Assembly (NCBI GenBank): GCA_944472155.2
Contig: OX235279.1
Span: 143,068,920 to 143,132,919 of the forward strand
Reading direction: 5' to 3'
DNA length: 64,000 bases
Origin: Trichobilharzia szidati
Lineage: Eukaryota > Platyhelminthes > Trematoda > Strigeidida > Schistosomatidae
In this document: piece by piece, positions 1 through 11,259 of the stretch
How positions within the stretch are numbered: the stretch's first letter is position 1
Layout of the letters: every line of letters begins with the position of its first letter
Position numbers and translations under genes: made by a program
The notes under the pieces: model-generated
What the model was told of the DNA's origin: nothing
The model's input: the letters and a program-made list of their open reading frames with translations, nothing else
Databases searched by the model: none

Positions 1-147
1 ATTTATTGTTCAAAGCAGACTCTTAATGTTTTATGTTTAAGTCACTCCAGTTACAGTTGCACTGAGGTCATCAAACAAGCAAAATCCCTACAAAACCAAT
101 ACTTGAAAATTAATCTGACGAACACTAGCTACTAGACCTATTCAGTC

Positions 148-500
148 AGTTAACCTAGGGTTCTAGTGGGAAGCCATGACAAGTGGAGTGCAGCAGGTTA
201 AAGGTGAGACAGTAACCCATCGAATAATACATTGCGAAGTGGTCCACTATCGCATGAATTAGCGGAAGTTAGAATTCATGGGACATTGGATCGGGTCCCA
301 GTGGCTTAGTGGTCTACCAGCTAGCTGGTCTTGTAACCAGAAGGTCCTGAGCTCGAACTTTGGTGGTGTGTGCGAACTACTGAAGAGTTCTGAACTAGGG
401 TAGCGAAATAGCTATCCAGTACTCCCAGGCTTTCCAATGGTTTCCTAAATGATGTCACCTCATGATTAAATCCTCCAACCAATGTTAGGATTAATTCTCG
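148..500 (+). mobile_element. tRNA-derived SINE, family 1 (near full-length copy)
   Basis: A tRNA-like segment near 295-365 has a box A-like TGGCTTAGTGG and a box B-like GAGCTCGAACT. It sits inside a longer repeat that recurs in this window near 1.34, 2.54, 18.48, 23.70, 43.81, 59.77 and 61.60-62.08 kb. Upstream of the tRNA-like part is the shared block around GCAGCAGGTT and GAAGTTAGAATTCATGG. Downstream is a shared body ending near GATGTCACCTCATGAT. Small ORFs on the opposite strand here are chance reading frames through the repeat. The family name is mine. Confidence 0.65.
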
Positions 501-504
501 TGAA

Positions 505-1335
505 ACCTCACAGTCTACATTCCAAGCCCCCACCATACTGGAATAACACCATATCATTGTAAGCCGAAAACTTTCTTGACTAATAACAACAATACACTAT
601 TGAAGCCTTTGAAGAACAACGTGTAGTTCAGTTGTAAGTGCCACAACTTGATTTCGAACTCTGTGTAGCTAACTAATATCCTGAAAAAAGTAACTGTTGT
701 CCCCATGAGACTCATCCTGTGCAACATATTTTTCAAAATATGAGTTGTCTTTCTCAACGCGCTATCAAACGAAGAACTATACCACTCAATGGTCTTAGTA
801 TTAAGAAACCCATAAAACTGATATGCAACAGTCACTGGCCTACTAGAGCTTTTCAGAACACTCAGTTGCTATTTAATTGGCTGAAAAATTAGTACATTAG
901 CTGTATTTTGCGGTGAATTTTAATTCAAGAGACTGCTGCTATAACTTGTGCACAAATATTAAGAAAATTTGCACAATTGACTAACAGTTGAATGAATCAT
1001 TCAACGATGACTTAGTCAAAAATAAAAACAGACAAATTGTTCATGCAAACATTTCAAAATGAAGTCATGAATGAAAACATTTTAAAAGACCTAATCCATC
1101 ACCACAGAACCACAGATACGTGCAAGACACCATAGAAATGATTAACATTTGTCCAAAACTGGTGTGAAAATAATGTGACTTTCAAGAAGTTTCTTTTGCA
1201 ATTCACCCATGAAATCATTCCTATATCATAAAGCTTTTGTCAGTCTTACCACTTCAAATGGCATAGTCATGTCTTCCACAACATTATACCGCACCAAATA
1301 GGGTGTGAAAATGAACACTCCACGATAAAATTAGC
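505..1335. other. No supported gene
   Basis: AT-rich DNA. A 93-codon minus-strand ORF at 554-835 has no recognisable domain and no convincing splice context. I see no repeat copy from elsewhere in the window here. Confidence 0.5.
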
Positions 1336-1339
1336 TGAC

Positions 1340-1530
1340 TATAGAGCTACATTTCGCGAAACCATAGAGGTAAGAATTTATGGGCCATTGGACTCAATCA
1401 TGGTGACTAAATGATCAGCGGGCACACCTCATGACATGCAGGTTACAGGTTTGATCCCCTATGGTGTCATGGTGGACAGCTACTTATCTCACTCAATCAG
1501 TGGTTTTACGCAATTATAACTAATTAACTG
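1340..1530 (+). mobile_element. tRNA-derived SINE, family 1-like fragment (diverged)
   Basis: The segment keeps the family-1 entry block (AGAATTTATGGGCCATTGGA) and a box B-like GGTTTGATCCCC near 1448. The box A region and 3' body are strongly diverged, so this is an old copy. Confidence 0.45.
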
Positions 1531-1920
1531 TCATACGCAGACTTTGATGTTAAGTGCAAAAGTCAAATTAGCTTAGAGTCAGGGTAATCAGGGAATAAAA
1601 CCACAACCAAATCTAGAAAAATAGAATCCTGTCAGACGTTTGACATGAAGAAAAATTGACCTACCACTAAACACATGCTTTCCAACTGCTGGGTGAGACA
1701 AAGTAGTGTTTAAATTGCCCTGTCAATGATATCCGCTGATTGACACTTTAACACTGCGAGTTACATAATTTGAAGTTGATGAAATCCTCACAAACCGAAC
1801 ATCGTCTCCGGGCTTAGAACCAACTATTAAATTAGACAGTGGTTCTAGATGCTAAGTAATTTACAACAGAAGGCTCATAGAACCACCTAAATTGAAAAGA
1901 GAAGTAAGACGAGATTATCT

Positions 1921-2010
1921 ACTACTACTACTACTACCGAGAATCTTCCCGATTGTAGTGGACTGGATCGTGTGGCAGATCATGGGGGATGGTCATACTT
2001 TGGATATCTC
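1921..2010 (+). mobile_element. Possible short RTE reverse-transcriptase fragment
   Basis: In a plus-strand frame the translation contains PRIFPIVVDWIV. This resembles the IFLIVVDWIMRQTVG stretch of the RTE reverse transcriptase near 9.4 kb. It follows a short CTA-type triplet repeat. Only about 20 residues align, so chance similarity is possible. Confidence 0.35.
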
Positions 2011-2011
2011 T

Positions 2012-2535
2012 GTCTTGCGGATGATTAATGTCTCGTGTTGTAAAACCTCAGGGACATACAAGCAAAAACCGACAACTTCATGCAAGTCTTCCCATCAATC
2101 AACTTTAAAAAAAGTAATAAAAACAACAAATGTAACAGGGTAATATGGGCTCGATGGATTATTTTCAACCTGAACAATGTCAAAATTACAAATTACAGAA
2201 AAGTTTTGAAAAGTAGTGACTGATAGGAACTATGAGTAAAATAAGCTTGTAATTATGTAGATTTTTAAATTACTAAAAGCTAAAGTCATTGATTGATAAT
2301 AGGACTATTAGACAAATATTCTTGAGGCAAGAGTTCGTTATTTTGAGTAGAAACAAAGTTTAATTAGAATGAGTATGTTAGTAATGCAGGTTACATAAAC
2401 ACACAGGTTTTTTATAAATTATCATATGAGAATAAGCCGAGTTATGTTTGAATGAAGACAAAAATTTGTGAATGGGACACAAGGGATAGAAAAACACACG
2501 ACATAGAAAATTATGTAATTTAATTGATTTAGTTT
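2012..2535. other. No supported gene
   Basis: AT-rich sequence in which I recognise no coding region, RNA gene or repeat copy. Confidence 0.5.
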
Positions 2536-2765
2536 ATTTTCTATAGTTTGGTTTTTAAGGGTTAGTTATGTTTCTACGAGTTGATCACGGATTGATATCA
2601 GTTAGAGAACCACTGGAAACCAGGGAGTGCTGGACAGCTGTTTCATCCTAGTTTGCGAATGATCGGCAGTACGCACCCACTGGGATTCGAAACCACGACC
2701 TTCCGGTTACAAGGCAAGATCGTATACCATTCAGCCACTGGGACCCGATTCAATGGCTCAGGTGC
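2536..2765 (-). mobile_element. tRNA-derived SINE, family 1 (minus-strand copy)
   Basis: On the minus strand the tRNA-like part reads GGGTCCCAGTGGCTGAATGG (box A region) with box B GGTTTCGAATCCC at about 2680-2692. The body to its left (2540-2665) matches the copy at 18479-18775, including the CTATAGTTTGGTTT end. Confidence 0.65.
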
Positions 2766-3860
2766 ACCACTCTCTCTCCCTTTCTGCAAGCATAGATTCG
2801 GTTTCAGCTTTTAAATGGCAGTAACCTTGGTAAAATGAGGGAAGCTGTATTCCTTTTGTTTACTCAGATTGCTCACAATATAACCAATTTCATAGGTGGC
2901 AAATCACTGCACTGTTCAAATTTTGTGAGTCTGTTAGTCTCAGGTTCTTTGTTATTTGTGTTCGAAATCCACGAATTCATATTATCCGGCTGCATTTGTT
3001 ATTCTCATTCTTCCAGGTTTCAAAATCAACAAGTTGATAGAAGACTCAGTCTGTAAAGATCTAGTCTATACTGATGCATAGTAAGATAAGACAGATATGT
3101 TAGATACATGCTCCATTTAATAAGACTTGAAAAAGCAACAACAACAAATCGTACTTGAAGCGTCGTCCACTCATTAAGATGTAATCACTGTGTTACACCA
3201 TACAAGCGTGTTCGATACAGCACAGTGATGAAAAAATAGTCAATAATCAGATATGTCTCATTTTATTGAATGTTTGCATGAATTTTTCGTTTACACTATC
3301 CGGACTTATTTTTAGTGATATTATCTCTTTTCTCAATATATGCCTCCACCTGTTTCATTTCACATATTCTTTATTTCATTATGAACCTCTCATTGCAGTC
3401 TTACTATCTCCTGTTTAAAGCAGACCACTTTGTACTAGCCACTCACCCGACACCTTTTATAACCTTGAACTGACTTGTCAATTTTCCTACCCCACACTCT
3501 ACAAATCTATTATGATTAATCGCCATTGTCTCCCGTTTTACAATATTTTGTAATCGAATTCAGCCTAGCACGTCTGTCACACAAATACGACTATTTACTC
3601 TGACACCCCATAACTAATCTGTTATTCTACGTTAAAAATATATCTGCCGCATAACTGGCCTTTATTGTAACGACAACAAATATTATATTTTATAATTGTA
3701 AGAACCTGAAGAGAAATTATTGAAAAGAATATTCTTCGTTCAGATTGACTTTCAAATTATAATAACCCGAGAACATTAAGTTCGTTTAAATGAGTTTTAA
3801 CAAAGCATTACTAATATCAACATTTGAATGCTTGCTAGTTCAATTGCCCGCTAATGGATT
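2766..3860. other. No supported gene
   Basis: AT-rich sequence. A 73-codon ORF at 2835-3056 has no recognisable domain or splice context. No repeat copy was recognised. Confidence 0.5.
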
Positions 3861-3864
3861 CCTA

Positions 3865-3985
3865 AACCATGTCCAGCTGATAGTAATCCTGGAAAGGAGG
3901 GAAGGTCGGACGTGTGGTTAGTAACTACACATCGTTAAAAAGGAGAACATCACAGCTACTGAAATTTTCAAAGTTCGAAGTTGCA
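3865..3985 (+). mobile_element. SINE family 2 tail fragment
   Basis: The stretch around GGGAAGGTCGGACGTGTGG, then AACATCACAGCTACTGAAA, matches the body of the SINE at 39660-39895 in the same order. The tRNA-like head is missing or unrecognisable. Confidence 0.45.
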
Positions 3986-4049
3986 TGCTTCACTCACAGT
4001 ACACAGAATGAAAAAATTCAGTTAGTCACTTCTGGTTGGTGTTTTTATC

Positions 4050-4118
4050 GCATAGCTCAGCTGATAAAGCAGTAAACTGGTAGTCATAAGGTTTCAATCT
4101 CTCATGCAGTCACCACAC
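4050..4118 (+). repeat. tRNA-like sequence (pseudogene or SINE head)
   Basis: Contains a box A-like TAGCTCAGCTGATAAAGC and a box B-like GGTTTCAATCTC about 40 bases later, bracketed by GCAT/ATGC that could close an acceptor stem. The arms do not all pair, so a functional tRNA is unlikely. Confidence 0.4.
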
Positions 4119-4510
4119 CGTTTACATCAAAATCAGTCTGCCTATCCAACATTGTCTAGACTAACCAATAGAAAGGGATAATAGGAAATTTTCCAGAATA
4201 CTTTGTCAATATTTGCATATTTGTAGGTTGTGAATAAACATTTTGGAAAAAATTCTTTTAAATAAAGTGAGTGACAGCATAAATTTATAAAGGCGAAAAA
4301 ATGTTAAGCAATGGATTACGTCAATATCATACAGGGAGTTAATATTGACACAAAAAGACAGTAGTGTTGCGTAAGCCACTGTCTTTGTATGTCCAGTGAA
4401 CTTAGTAGGATAAGTGTCTGAGTCAGTGGGTGATAAAATAAAGTCTTCCATATAATAAAACGGTGTCTTGTTATCGGGATAAATTTTTATTAAAGCAGTT
4501 AATCCCTCTC

Positions 4511-4634
4511 ATAAATTTGAATTAGGCATTAAGAACACAAATTTCGCGAGATGATATCATTTCGTAGTTTCTTTACAACCGCTTTACAACTAACTTGGTT
4601 AACAATAATAAAGTTCATGACAATTACTCAGTTA
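4511..4634. repeat. Outer inverted-repeat arm of PLE-A (left)
   Basis: Pairs with 6204-6335 in inverted orientation at roughly 85-90% by eye. Beyond the insertion at 4635-4797 the match resumes at 4798-4838, against about 6179-6219. Confidence 0.8.
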
Positions 4635-4797
4635 TAATAAAGGTTTTTGTATTTCCCAATGAATGAAAAACAAAACGATATTGTTTTTACTGACGTTTCG
4701 CTATTTAATGCTAATAGCTTTATCAAAGTATTATAATACGAAAACCTTTATTATAAAGAATATCATATACCCAATGCCCAAATTTTTTCAAACTGTT
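4635..4797 (-). mobile_element. 163-bp repeat R insertion with 13-bp target duplication
   Basis: The insertion is flanked by a perfect 13-base direct repeat AATTACTCAGTTA (4622-4634 and 4798-4810). The second copy continues the host repeat where the first breaks off. The insert is homologous to the repeats at 14019-14330 and 56057-56300, but the two parts seen there in tandem lie in opposite orientation here. On the minus strand it holds a hairpin GCTATT/AATAGC followed by GAAACGTC, resembling the 3' half of a hammerhead ribozyme. It may be a solo terminal fragment of a PLE. Confidence 0.75.
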
Positions 4798-4842
4798 AAT
4801 TACTCAGTTAAATAAAAAACAAAAGTACATACTAATGACCAG

Positions 4843-5514
4843 TCATGTAGTCCATGGTAGGCGAAGATTGAAGTCTATTGTTTTTTGTACACACAGTTTA
4901 GGCTGTTTGTGATTAATCCAAAGTGCTTCCATCACCTTCATTAACCCTGAATTAGAGTTATGTGAAATAATTGTGAAACAGTCATTAATATTGATTTTGT
5001 GACCTGGCATTAATAAGTGTTTTGCAATGGGTGATGCTGGATTTCCATTCAGATTACTCACATTGGGATTTTCAATATGAACATGTTCTTTCCGACGACA
5101 TTGGAACATTCTATTGGTTCTACCTACATAGGTGTCACCGCAGCTGCAGGTGAACTTGTAGATACAGTTTGAAGTAGAGTCCACAGAATTTCGTCCTTTA
5201 ATCGTAGGTACAGGGATCAAAAATGTTCGGCAAGTGAGAAAAAGAGATGCTGCGTAGAATGTGCGTTTGATGGCTGACCGAAGTCTTTGAGCTGTCAACT
5301 GTATAATCTGGTCACCCTTGAATGGTAGGTTAATAAAGATAGCTTTCTTTGGTACAGAAGCTGTCTTTTCGAGATGTGGTCTTTCTTTACTGTGACAAGT
5401 GATAACGTTTTCCGGATAACCATTAGCTAATAAAACTGAATGTATATGTTGAAACTCATTTATCACTGTGTCACTCGTGCATATTTTTCGGGCCCTTGAG
5501 AATAAACATTTCAC
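4843..5514 (-). pseudogene. PLE-A C-terminal half: GIY-YIG endonuclease region
   Basis: About 223 residues. A cysteine-bearing entry CIYKFTCSCGDTYVGRT gives the GIY-YIG-like core (TYV...GRT), followed by H-x-H and a KHLLMPGH block typical of Penelope endonucleases. The reading ends in LPWTT. It is in the same frame as the reverse transcriptase at 5530-6123 and is separated from it only by one TAG codon. In PLEs this domain nicks target DNA for target-primed reverse transcription. The internal stop makes this copy a pseudogene unless the stop is read through. Confidence 0.85.
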
Positions 5515-5529
5515 TAGGTAACGTTTATA

Positions 5530-6123
5530 CTAGATAGGAACAAAACTGGTAGAATGAAGATACTGTCCACTCCATGTCTGTTTACGAAAAATAGATCGCT
5601 GAATCGTTCTATCATCTCTCCTGGTAATTGTAATATCGAGGAGACCGAGTTTGTTATTCGATTCGCGTTCGGAAGTCACTCGGATATTTGGATGAATGTG
5701 ATTAAATAGGGTAATAAAGTTTTCAATACATTTACTATCATTACCAATAGTAAGAGTATCATCTACATAACGTTTATACAGCATAAATTCTCCAAGCATA
5801 CCTTGCATTTGTTTTTCCAATTTCGACATGAATATACCTGCTAACAGGGGCCCAAGAGGGCTACCCATCGCAACACCACCAATTTGTTTGTATGCCTTTT
5901 CTTGGAAGGTGAATCTAATATTTTCTGTACACATTAAGATGATGTCTCTGATGTAAGTGACAGGAATAGGTAAGTTTATCCCACTGCTTGTGATGTAATC
6001 GCAAATGAAATTAACAGTTTCATTAAGGGGAACATTGGTGAATAAAGATTCTATATCAACTGAACACATAACCTTTTCCTTATTGTTCAAGGTGTCTAGC
6101 ATATCTGTCAGATCAAATGACAT
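5530..6123 (-). pseudogene. PLE-A reverse transcriptase
   Basis: About 197 residues with the Penelope RT motifs in order: CSVDIESLFTNVPL (first catalytic Asp), GGVAMGSPLGPLLAGIF, and RYVDDTL (catalytic YVDD). The open frame continues upstream to about 6183, without the N-terminal third of the family's polyprotein. It ends at an in-frame TAG (5532-5530), after which the endonuclease continues in the same frame. Confidence 0.88.
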
Positions 6124-6203
6124 TTTTACAGAATGATTTGATAATGAGTCTCTTACAGGCGTAAGGACCTCTGTAATCCATTAGTATGTACTTTTGTTTT
6201 TAT

Positions 6204-6338
6204 TTAACTGAGTAATTGTTATGATCTTTATTTTATTATTGTTAACCATGGTAGTTGTAAAGCGGTTGTAAAGAAACTACGAAATGACGATATCATCTCG
6301 CGAAATTTGTCTTCTAATTGCCTTATTCAAATAAATTT
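6204..6338. repeat. Outer inverted-repeat arm of PLE-A (right)
   Basis: Inverted partner of 4511-4634. It begins where PLE coding homology stops, so it is probably a 3'-derived inverted segment added during insertion. Confidence 0.78.
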
Positions 6339-6339
6339 T

Positions 6340-8510
6340 TATATTTATTTTGCTCCATATTTAACGTTTTAATTATACTTGAATCCATCAATGTTACTGG
6401 AAGTGAATTATTTTGAATTCATTTCTGGGTATCTGTCTTATACCTGATTTCAAGTAAATGACCAGTGGCTGGGTTGCTGGTACACTTTGATCATCTGACA
6501 CGTAAAAACCATAGAGTTTATCGAAACAAACTGGCGCCTGACCTTTTTCTTATTCTTTTAGTGTATTCACATGGCAAAGCAGATTTTATTTTACAAAGTG
6601 ACTCTGTGAAAATCTCTCCTTCTACAGTGTGAATATTATCTCTTGATTATGGTAACTTAACATGTCTTGTTAAAGGCTAGTCAGCTAATAATCTTCTTGT
6701 TTTCTGACTTTACATGTATGTAGAATAAGCGAAAACATTCTGCTGAACTTCGTAGTCTGTAAGTGTTTTCCTGAACAACCCTTTTCTCTCTTAACTTTAT
6801 CACACTGTGTTTTGGTCAGAAATAACTTATAGCTTGTTCATTTCAAACTTTTTTGTTTGCGATAAACATACCTTTCAAGAAATAACATAATTTCTCTGTG
6901 TGTGTTTCTTAGCTTTAAAAAGAGTGTGTGTTTTTCATTTTTGTCCTTTTTTAGACCTAATCTCAGAATGAACTGCTTAGATTGTTTTGAGCAAATGTAA
7001 GGATAGGTGTTTTGCAATCCACAAGAACCACAGAAATATTAACTTCCTTCCTAACGGTGATATGTTTATTCAAAAAAATACATCTTTAGAAGATACAAAG
7101 GTGGCCTTTATTGCCAAACACCAGCTGGACAGAGAACTGGGAAAATTAAGAAGTTCTGAATGCTTGGTTTTAATACTCTTCAGTAGTTTGCACTTTTGAT
7201 ACTGACTCATGACGAAATCAACTTTGAAATGAGTGATGTTCCATTAACTTGAGCAGACAGTTGCAGTTAGATGGTTGGGGCGATTAGACGGTAACCACTG
7301 ACTTTGATTCCGTCCTTATCAACACTCATCATCAAAGTGTATCTGCATCTTCCAATGAATTGACGTATCTTTGGAGATTTGAACCCACGTTATGCAGTAC
7401 AGTAGTCAATGACATTGCTAATCAGTTGTTCGTCCTCGTCAAGCATTTCAGGATATACAATTTGCAAATTAGTTCGCAATTTGAAATGTGCATAGTTCGA
7501 GGAGTGAGATTTACACTGCGGTTTCCAGTGGAAACCAAATAATTCAGACAGCAATATGTGATCTGTTTGATACTATAAAGGGTAATGAAGAAGGCAGGTA
7601 AATCTGCATAAAACTATAAACTACTGATCGATTAAAATGAGCAGTATACAAATACTCATCTCTCAGCCAATCAGTAGGGTGTAGTTTTATACAAATATCC
7701 CGAGGTAATACTGCCAATTATATAAGGAGATTTTATTGACATAAAATGTGAATATTATAAAAACAACCTTAGAGATTGCAAAGATGTAGCAAACTCATTG
7801 ATTTCTAGCTATGCTACTGAATTTTTTTTCAGTAGGTAAAAATTATTGTGGTCCTCGTCAAATAAAAGTACAAAGAAGTATTTATCAGTCGTGAAGTATA
7901 AGTACTGAATAAGAATGTTATTATTAGGGGATAAACAGTACATGTAATTAATAAATAAGATCGAAATGAATAATATTCAGTTATTATTTATCTCTTTCAT
8001 GTTTTCATTTTACTTTGATCATGAATCATTGTTCCAAAAACCAGAAGCTTCCTACTTTTAAATGGGTAAAAAGATTAATTTTTAAAGAAAAGTGATTGCG
8101 AGTTTTAACGGCATTTTGGGGAGAGATGCGGTCTCAAGTTAAAGGTATTAAAGTTCTGTCTTATCGTGTATTTTTTTGATAACAACGAAATCATCGATGA
8201 ACTCTGTGATTCGATCAATCATGCTTCAGCACTGAACAACAAAGTCACTAAAATAATCATATGACGGAAGAAATTTACGTAATTCACTTCTGAGGACATC
8301 GTGTAGATTCACAACGGTGGATAGACCATGTATTTTATGAAATAAGAAATCAACAAATTACACTGAAAGCCTTCAATCATATGAACTTTACTTACAATTG
8401 AAAAACTTCGGTTAATTTGCAAAGTTGATAGATATTGACAGAAAAGTTGTTGAAAAAGAAGAAGTAAAAAATGAACATTTTATTCTTGCTTTAGACACTT
8501 CTCTTCAGAG
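6340..8510. other. No supported gene
   Basis: Mostly AT-rich. The best ORF (6987-7199, plus) reads a plausible helical stretch (LEDTKVAFIAKHQLDRELGK) but has no good donor site or known domain, so I do not call it. A box B-like GAGATTTGAACCC near 7374 hints at an old SINE. Confidence 0.45.
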
Positions 8511-8897
8511 TAACATTATTATTATTGTTTCCTTTAATTCCTAGAGGAATATAGGGATTCAGCCGTGCGTCTACATTGCGTTCGGTTCTCTGCTAGAGTC
8601 TTCACCTGGCTCCAAGTCTGCCCACATGCTTTCATCTCCTCTTCACATGACCTCCTCTAAGTCACCCTCACACTGACGACCAACTCGCCGCTTCCCTTTC
8701 GAGTTCCACTCGAGCAATGGCTTGTCTAGTGATGTCACTTGATGGTTTCCTCAGAGTATGGCCTGCAATTCATCTCCATTTCTTCCTGCCTATTTGTTTC
8801 ACAATCGGTTCCTGCTGGGTTGTTTCGCTCCCAGAGATCTCTGTTGCTGATCTTTCCTGGCCATTTCATCTTGAGTGGTATTGAGCGAAGACAACTG

Positions 8898-9422
8898 TTA
8901 ATGAAGGTTTGTAGTTTGTTTGAGATGCTCTTTATGACGCGCTGGCCAAGTCTCTGATCCGTATAGTAGCACTGACTGACTTGACATTGGAGTTGAAAAT
9001 CCGGATCTTATTTTTGATGCTGAGTGTTGTTGACCTCCACACAGACTTGAGAGTAGTGAAAGCTTGTCTTGCTCTTCCGATTCTTGCTTTGATATCCTCG
9101 TCAGTTCCATCCGCCTGTAGTTGAAACGATGCTTCCCATGTTGGTAGGTAAAGTAGGTTGTTTCTTTCAGGTTCCTCCCATTTATGCTGATCGTTGTCTG
9201 TTGTTGTTGTTCTTGTCCAGGAATCTTCATCACCTCTGTTTTATTTATGTTCACCTGAAGTCCTATCTTTGATGCTTCTTCTGCCAACTTGTTGCTTTTC
9301 ACTTGCATATCTTCCAGTTTGTGGGAAATCAGACATATATCATCAGCGAAGTGCAGATCCTCCAAGTTTTTTGTGTGAGTCCATTTTATGCCTGTTTCCT
9401 CATTGCCCACTGTTTGTCGCAT
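8898..9422 (-). pseudogene. RTE reverse transcriptase fragment, C-terminal part
   Basis: Contains the FADD box (FADDICLISH) and LQVNINKTEVMKIPG. After about residue 90 a frameshift replaces the expected YLGSIVSTTGG by unrelated residues. It then returns with a sequence ending LLYGSETWPARHKEHL. Belongs to the LINE at 8513-9795. Confidence 0.82.
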
Positions 9423-9425
9423 TAT

Positions 9426-9689
9426 CTAGTCTACTACAATCAGGAAAATCATTGGCGATAGTAGGCAGCCAGCTTGTCTTACTCCTGTCCTCACTTCAAA
9501 GGATTCCGTGAGTTTCCCGTTGTGGATTACTTGGCATGCAGCATTGTCGTACAACTGTTGGATGAGATGTATAATTGTCGGTGGCACCCCGTAGTAGCGA
9601 ATTAGTTGCCAAAGCACGTCTCGATCGACGCTGTCGAAGGCCTTTTCAAAGTCGATGAAGTTGAGATAGAGAGCTGACTGCCATTCCAA
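9426..9689 (-). pseudogene. RTE reverse transcriptase fragment, palm start
   Basis: Reads LYLNFIDFEKAFDSVDRDV, with the first catalytic Asp of the palm, and VRQAGCLLSPMIFLIVVD. It ends at the TAG that separates it from the downstream fragment in the same frame. Confidence 0.82.
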
Positions 9690-10112
9690 GCTTTGTTCAA
9701 TGATGATCCGTAATGTGGCGATTTGATTAATGCATGACTTGTTTCTCCTGAATCCAGCCTGTTCCGGTCGAAGGTTTTCATCCAGGAGGGCATGAGTACC
9801 ATGAACGATTGAAAACTGGATAAAAGTAATCCAACCCGGTTATTTTGATGTAGTCATTAAAAACGTCAGCATTAAACTAATCTATGGAATAGATGTATGT
9901 CAGCCCAACCTAGTTCTGCTCAAAATCTGACTGAATTAATCAAAAATATCTATTCGGTAGGTTAAAACTGGTGAATATTAATTCAACTGACGGTCTTCCC
10001 ATTAAAAGACTGGCCAACAAACTCACACATTTATATCAAGCTGAATCTCGATTTATGAACCATCGAATTTTCAACATCAGATGCCTAAAAAAATAGAATC
10101 ATTCCTGTATAC

Positions 10113-10376
10113 ATGAGACTAAAATCACCGATATCTACTGATAAAGCAAATGCAGCGCTCACACATGCCTCAAAAATATGCATCAAAGAAAACCTACGTG
10201 GAATTATACGAAAGCTATTCACAATAAGGAAGGATATTAATGAAGCAAAAGAGAAATTGAAAGGAGCAACTGAAAAAGAAAAGTATGATAGCATACTAGA
10301 AGTTGCACAAAAACGAAAAGAAGCTACCTATGAAAAAACAAAGAAGAAACAAATAAAAAATTTAATGAACTCATGA
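10113..10376 (+). pseudogene. PLE-B N-terminal region
   Basis: A lysine/glutamate-rich helical segment (DINEAKEKLKGATEKEKYD). It continues an upstream frame that reads QAESRFMNHRIFNIR before a break near 10110, and leads into the next block after a frame change at about 10375. This position corresponds to the poorly conserved N-terminus of Penelope polyproteins. Confidence 0.65.
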
Positions 10377-11251
10377 TAGCGAAAACTCCGAATGATAAAC
10401 AAGTAACGAAAGCCAATTGGATTGTAAACTTGTCAGACAGAAAGCTAACAGAAGCAGAGGAAAGCGTACTGATGAAAGGGATGAACTTCAATATTAGGAA
10501 CAAAAGATTAAAACCTGAATATATTATACCTGTAATTGAAACAGCACTCGAAGGACATGACAAGCAAAAAGCAGAACTGGTACGAGCACAATGTGCGTTA
10601 ACCTTAAAAAAGCAAAAAGCAGAAAAACTGAATGTAACGAAGGAGGAACTAAAAGCACTCCAAGACATAAAAGCAGACAAATCCATTGTCATTACTCAAG
10701 CAGACAAAGGGAACACAACAGTAATACTTAACAAAACGACATATAATGAAAAGATGAATGAACATCTACAATCTGGACCCTATACCCTAATGACGAAGTC
10801 AGCTGAAACAATCACGAACAAAACAATGAAAGAAACAGCAAAGGTAGTCAGACAAATGAAAGAAGTAATTGGTAAGTCAAAGTGGTTTGAAATTATGCCA
10901 AAATCATGCAATATACCTAGAATATATGGCAAGATAAAATTGCATAAAGAGGGATATCCAATAAGACCGATTGTAGACTTTAGAAACACACCGACGTATA
11001 TGCTGTCAAGATTTCTCTCGACAATACTAAGACCAACAAGAGACAACTCAAAAGCTAGAATAATAGATTCATTTGAATTAGTGAAGCGACTGAAAACCAC
11101 TAAAATAGAGGAAGATGAAATACTAGTCAGCTTTGATGTAAACAGTCTCTATACGAAAATACCCATTCAAATGGCCATGAATGCACTGAAAGAAAAACTA
11201 AAAGAAGATAATGGCCTGAAAGACAGAACACAATTATCCGTAGGAAGATAA
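10373..11251 (+). pseudogene. PLE-B reverse transcriptase, N-terminal and finger region
   Basis: 292 codons. It holds the Penelope-specific block KSIVITQADKGNTTVI, then PRIYGKIKLHKEGYPIRPIV and the first palm motif VSFDVNSLYTKIPI with the catalytic Asp. A frameshift near 11250 ends the frame; the next frame begins IIKGVEFCLTTAYF. These blocks match the known order of Penelope RT motifs. Confidence 0.88.
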
Positions 11252-11259
11252 TAAAAGGG

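Larger units (their letters stand above)
4511..6338 (-). mobile_element. Penelope-like retroelement PLE-A, 5'-truncated, inverted flanks
   Basis: A PLE whose coding strand is minus. The order is reverse transcriptase (about 6183 to 5533), one in-frame TAG (5532-5530), then the GIY-YIG endonuclease region to 4843, then a 3' untranslated part. The right flank (6181-6338) is an inverted copy of that 3' part: TTTCGCGAGATGATATC and CCGCTTTACAACTA-type blocks occur in opposite orientation at 4511-4634 and 6204-6335. The left arm was later interrupted by a 163-bp insertion (4635-4797). Truncation of the 5' end joined to an inverted 3' segment is a known outcome of Penelope insertion. Confidence 0.85.
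8513..9795 (-). mobile_element. RTE-type LINE, 5'-truncated (SR2-like)
   Basis: The 3' end carries an ATT/AAT simple-repeat tail (8512-8526), as RTE elements do. Going up the minus strand, the translation shows KAFDSVDRDVLW (first RT Asp), VRQAGCLLSPMIFLIVVD, then LHFADDICLISHKL (FADD catalytic box) and the RTE C-terminal region (SVLLYGSETW). There is one in-frame TAG in place of the Trp of VVDWIM (9423-9425) and a frameshift near 9145, so this copy is dead. The endonuclease half is missing. Confidence 0.88.

Noticed and set aside
554..835. 93-codon minus-strand ORF with a fairly natural composition
   Set aside because: No domain, stop codons close upstream, and no convincing donor or acceptor pair; a real exon cannot be shown from sequence alone.
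6987..7199. Possible exon with a helical segment (LEDTKVAFIAKHQLDRELGK)
   Set aside because: It has a pyrimidine-rich stretch upstream but no good donor, and it matches nothing I recognise.
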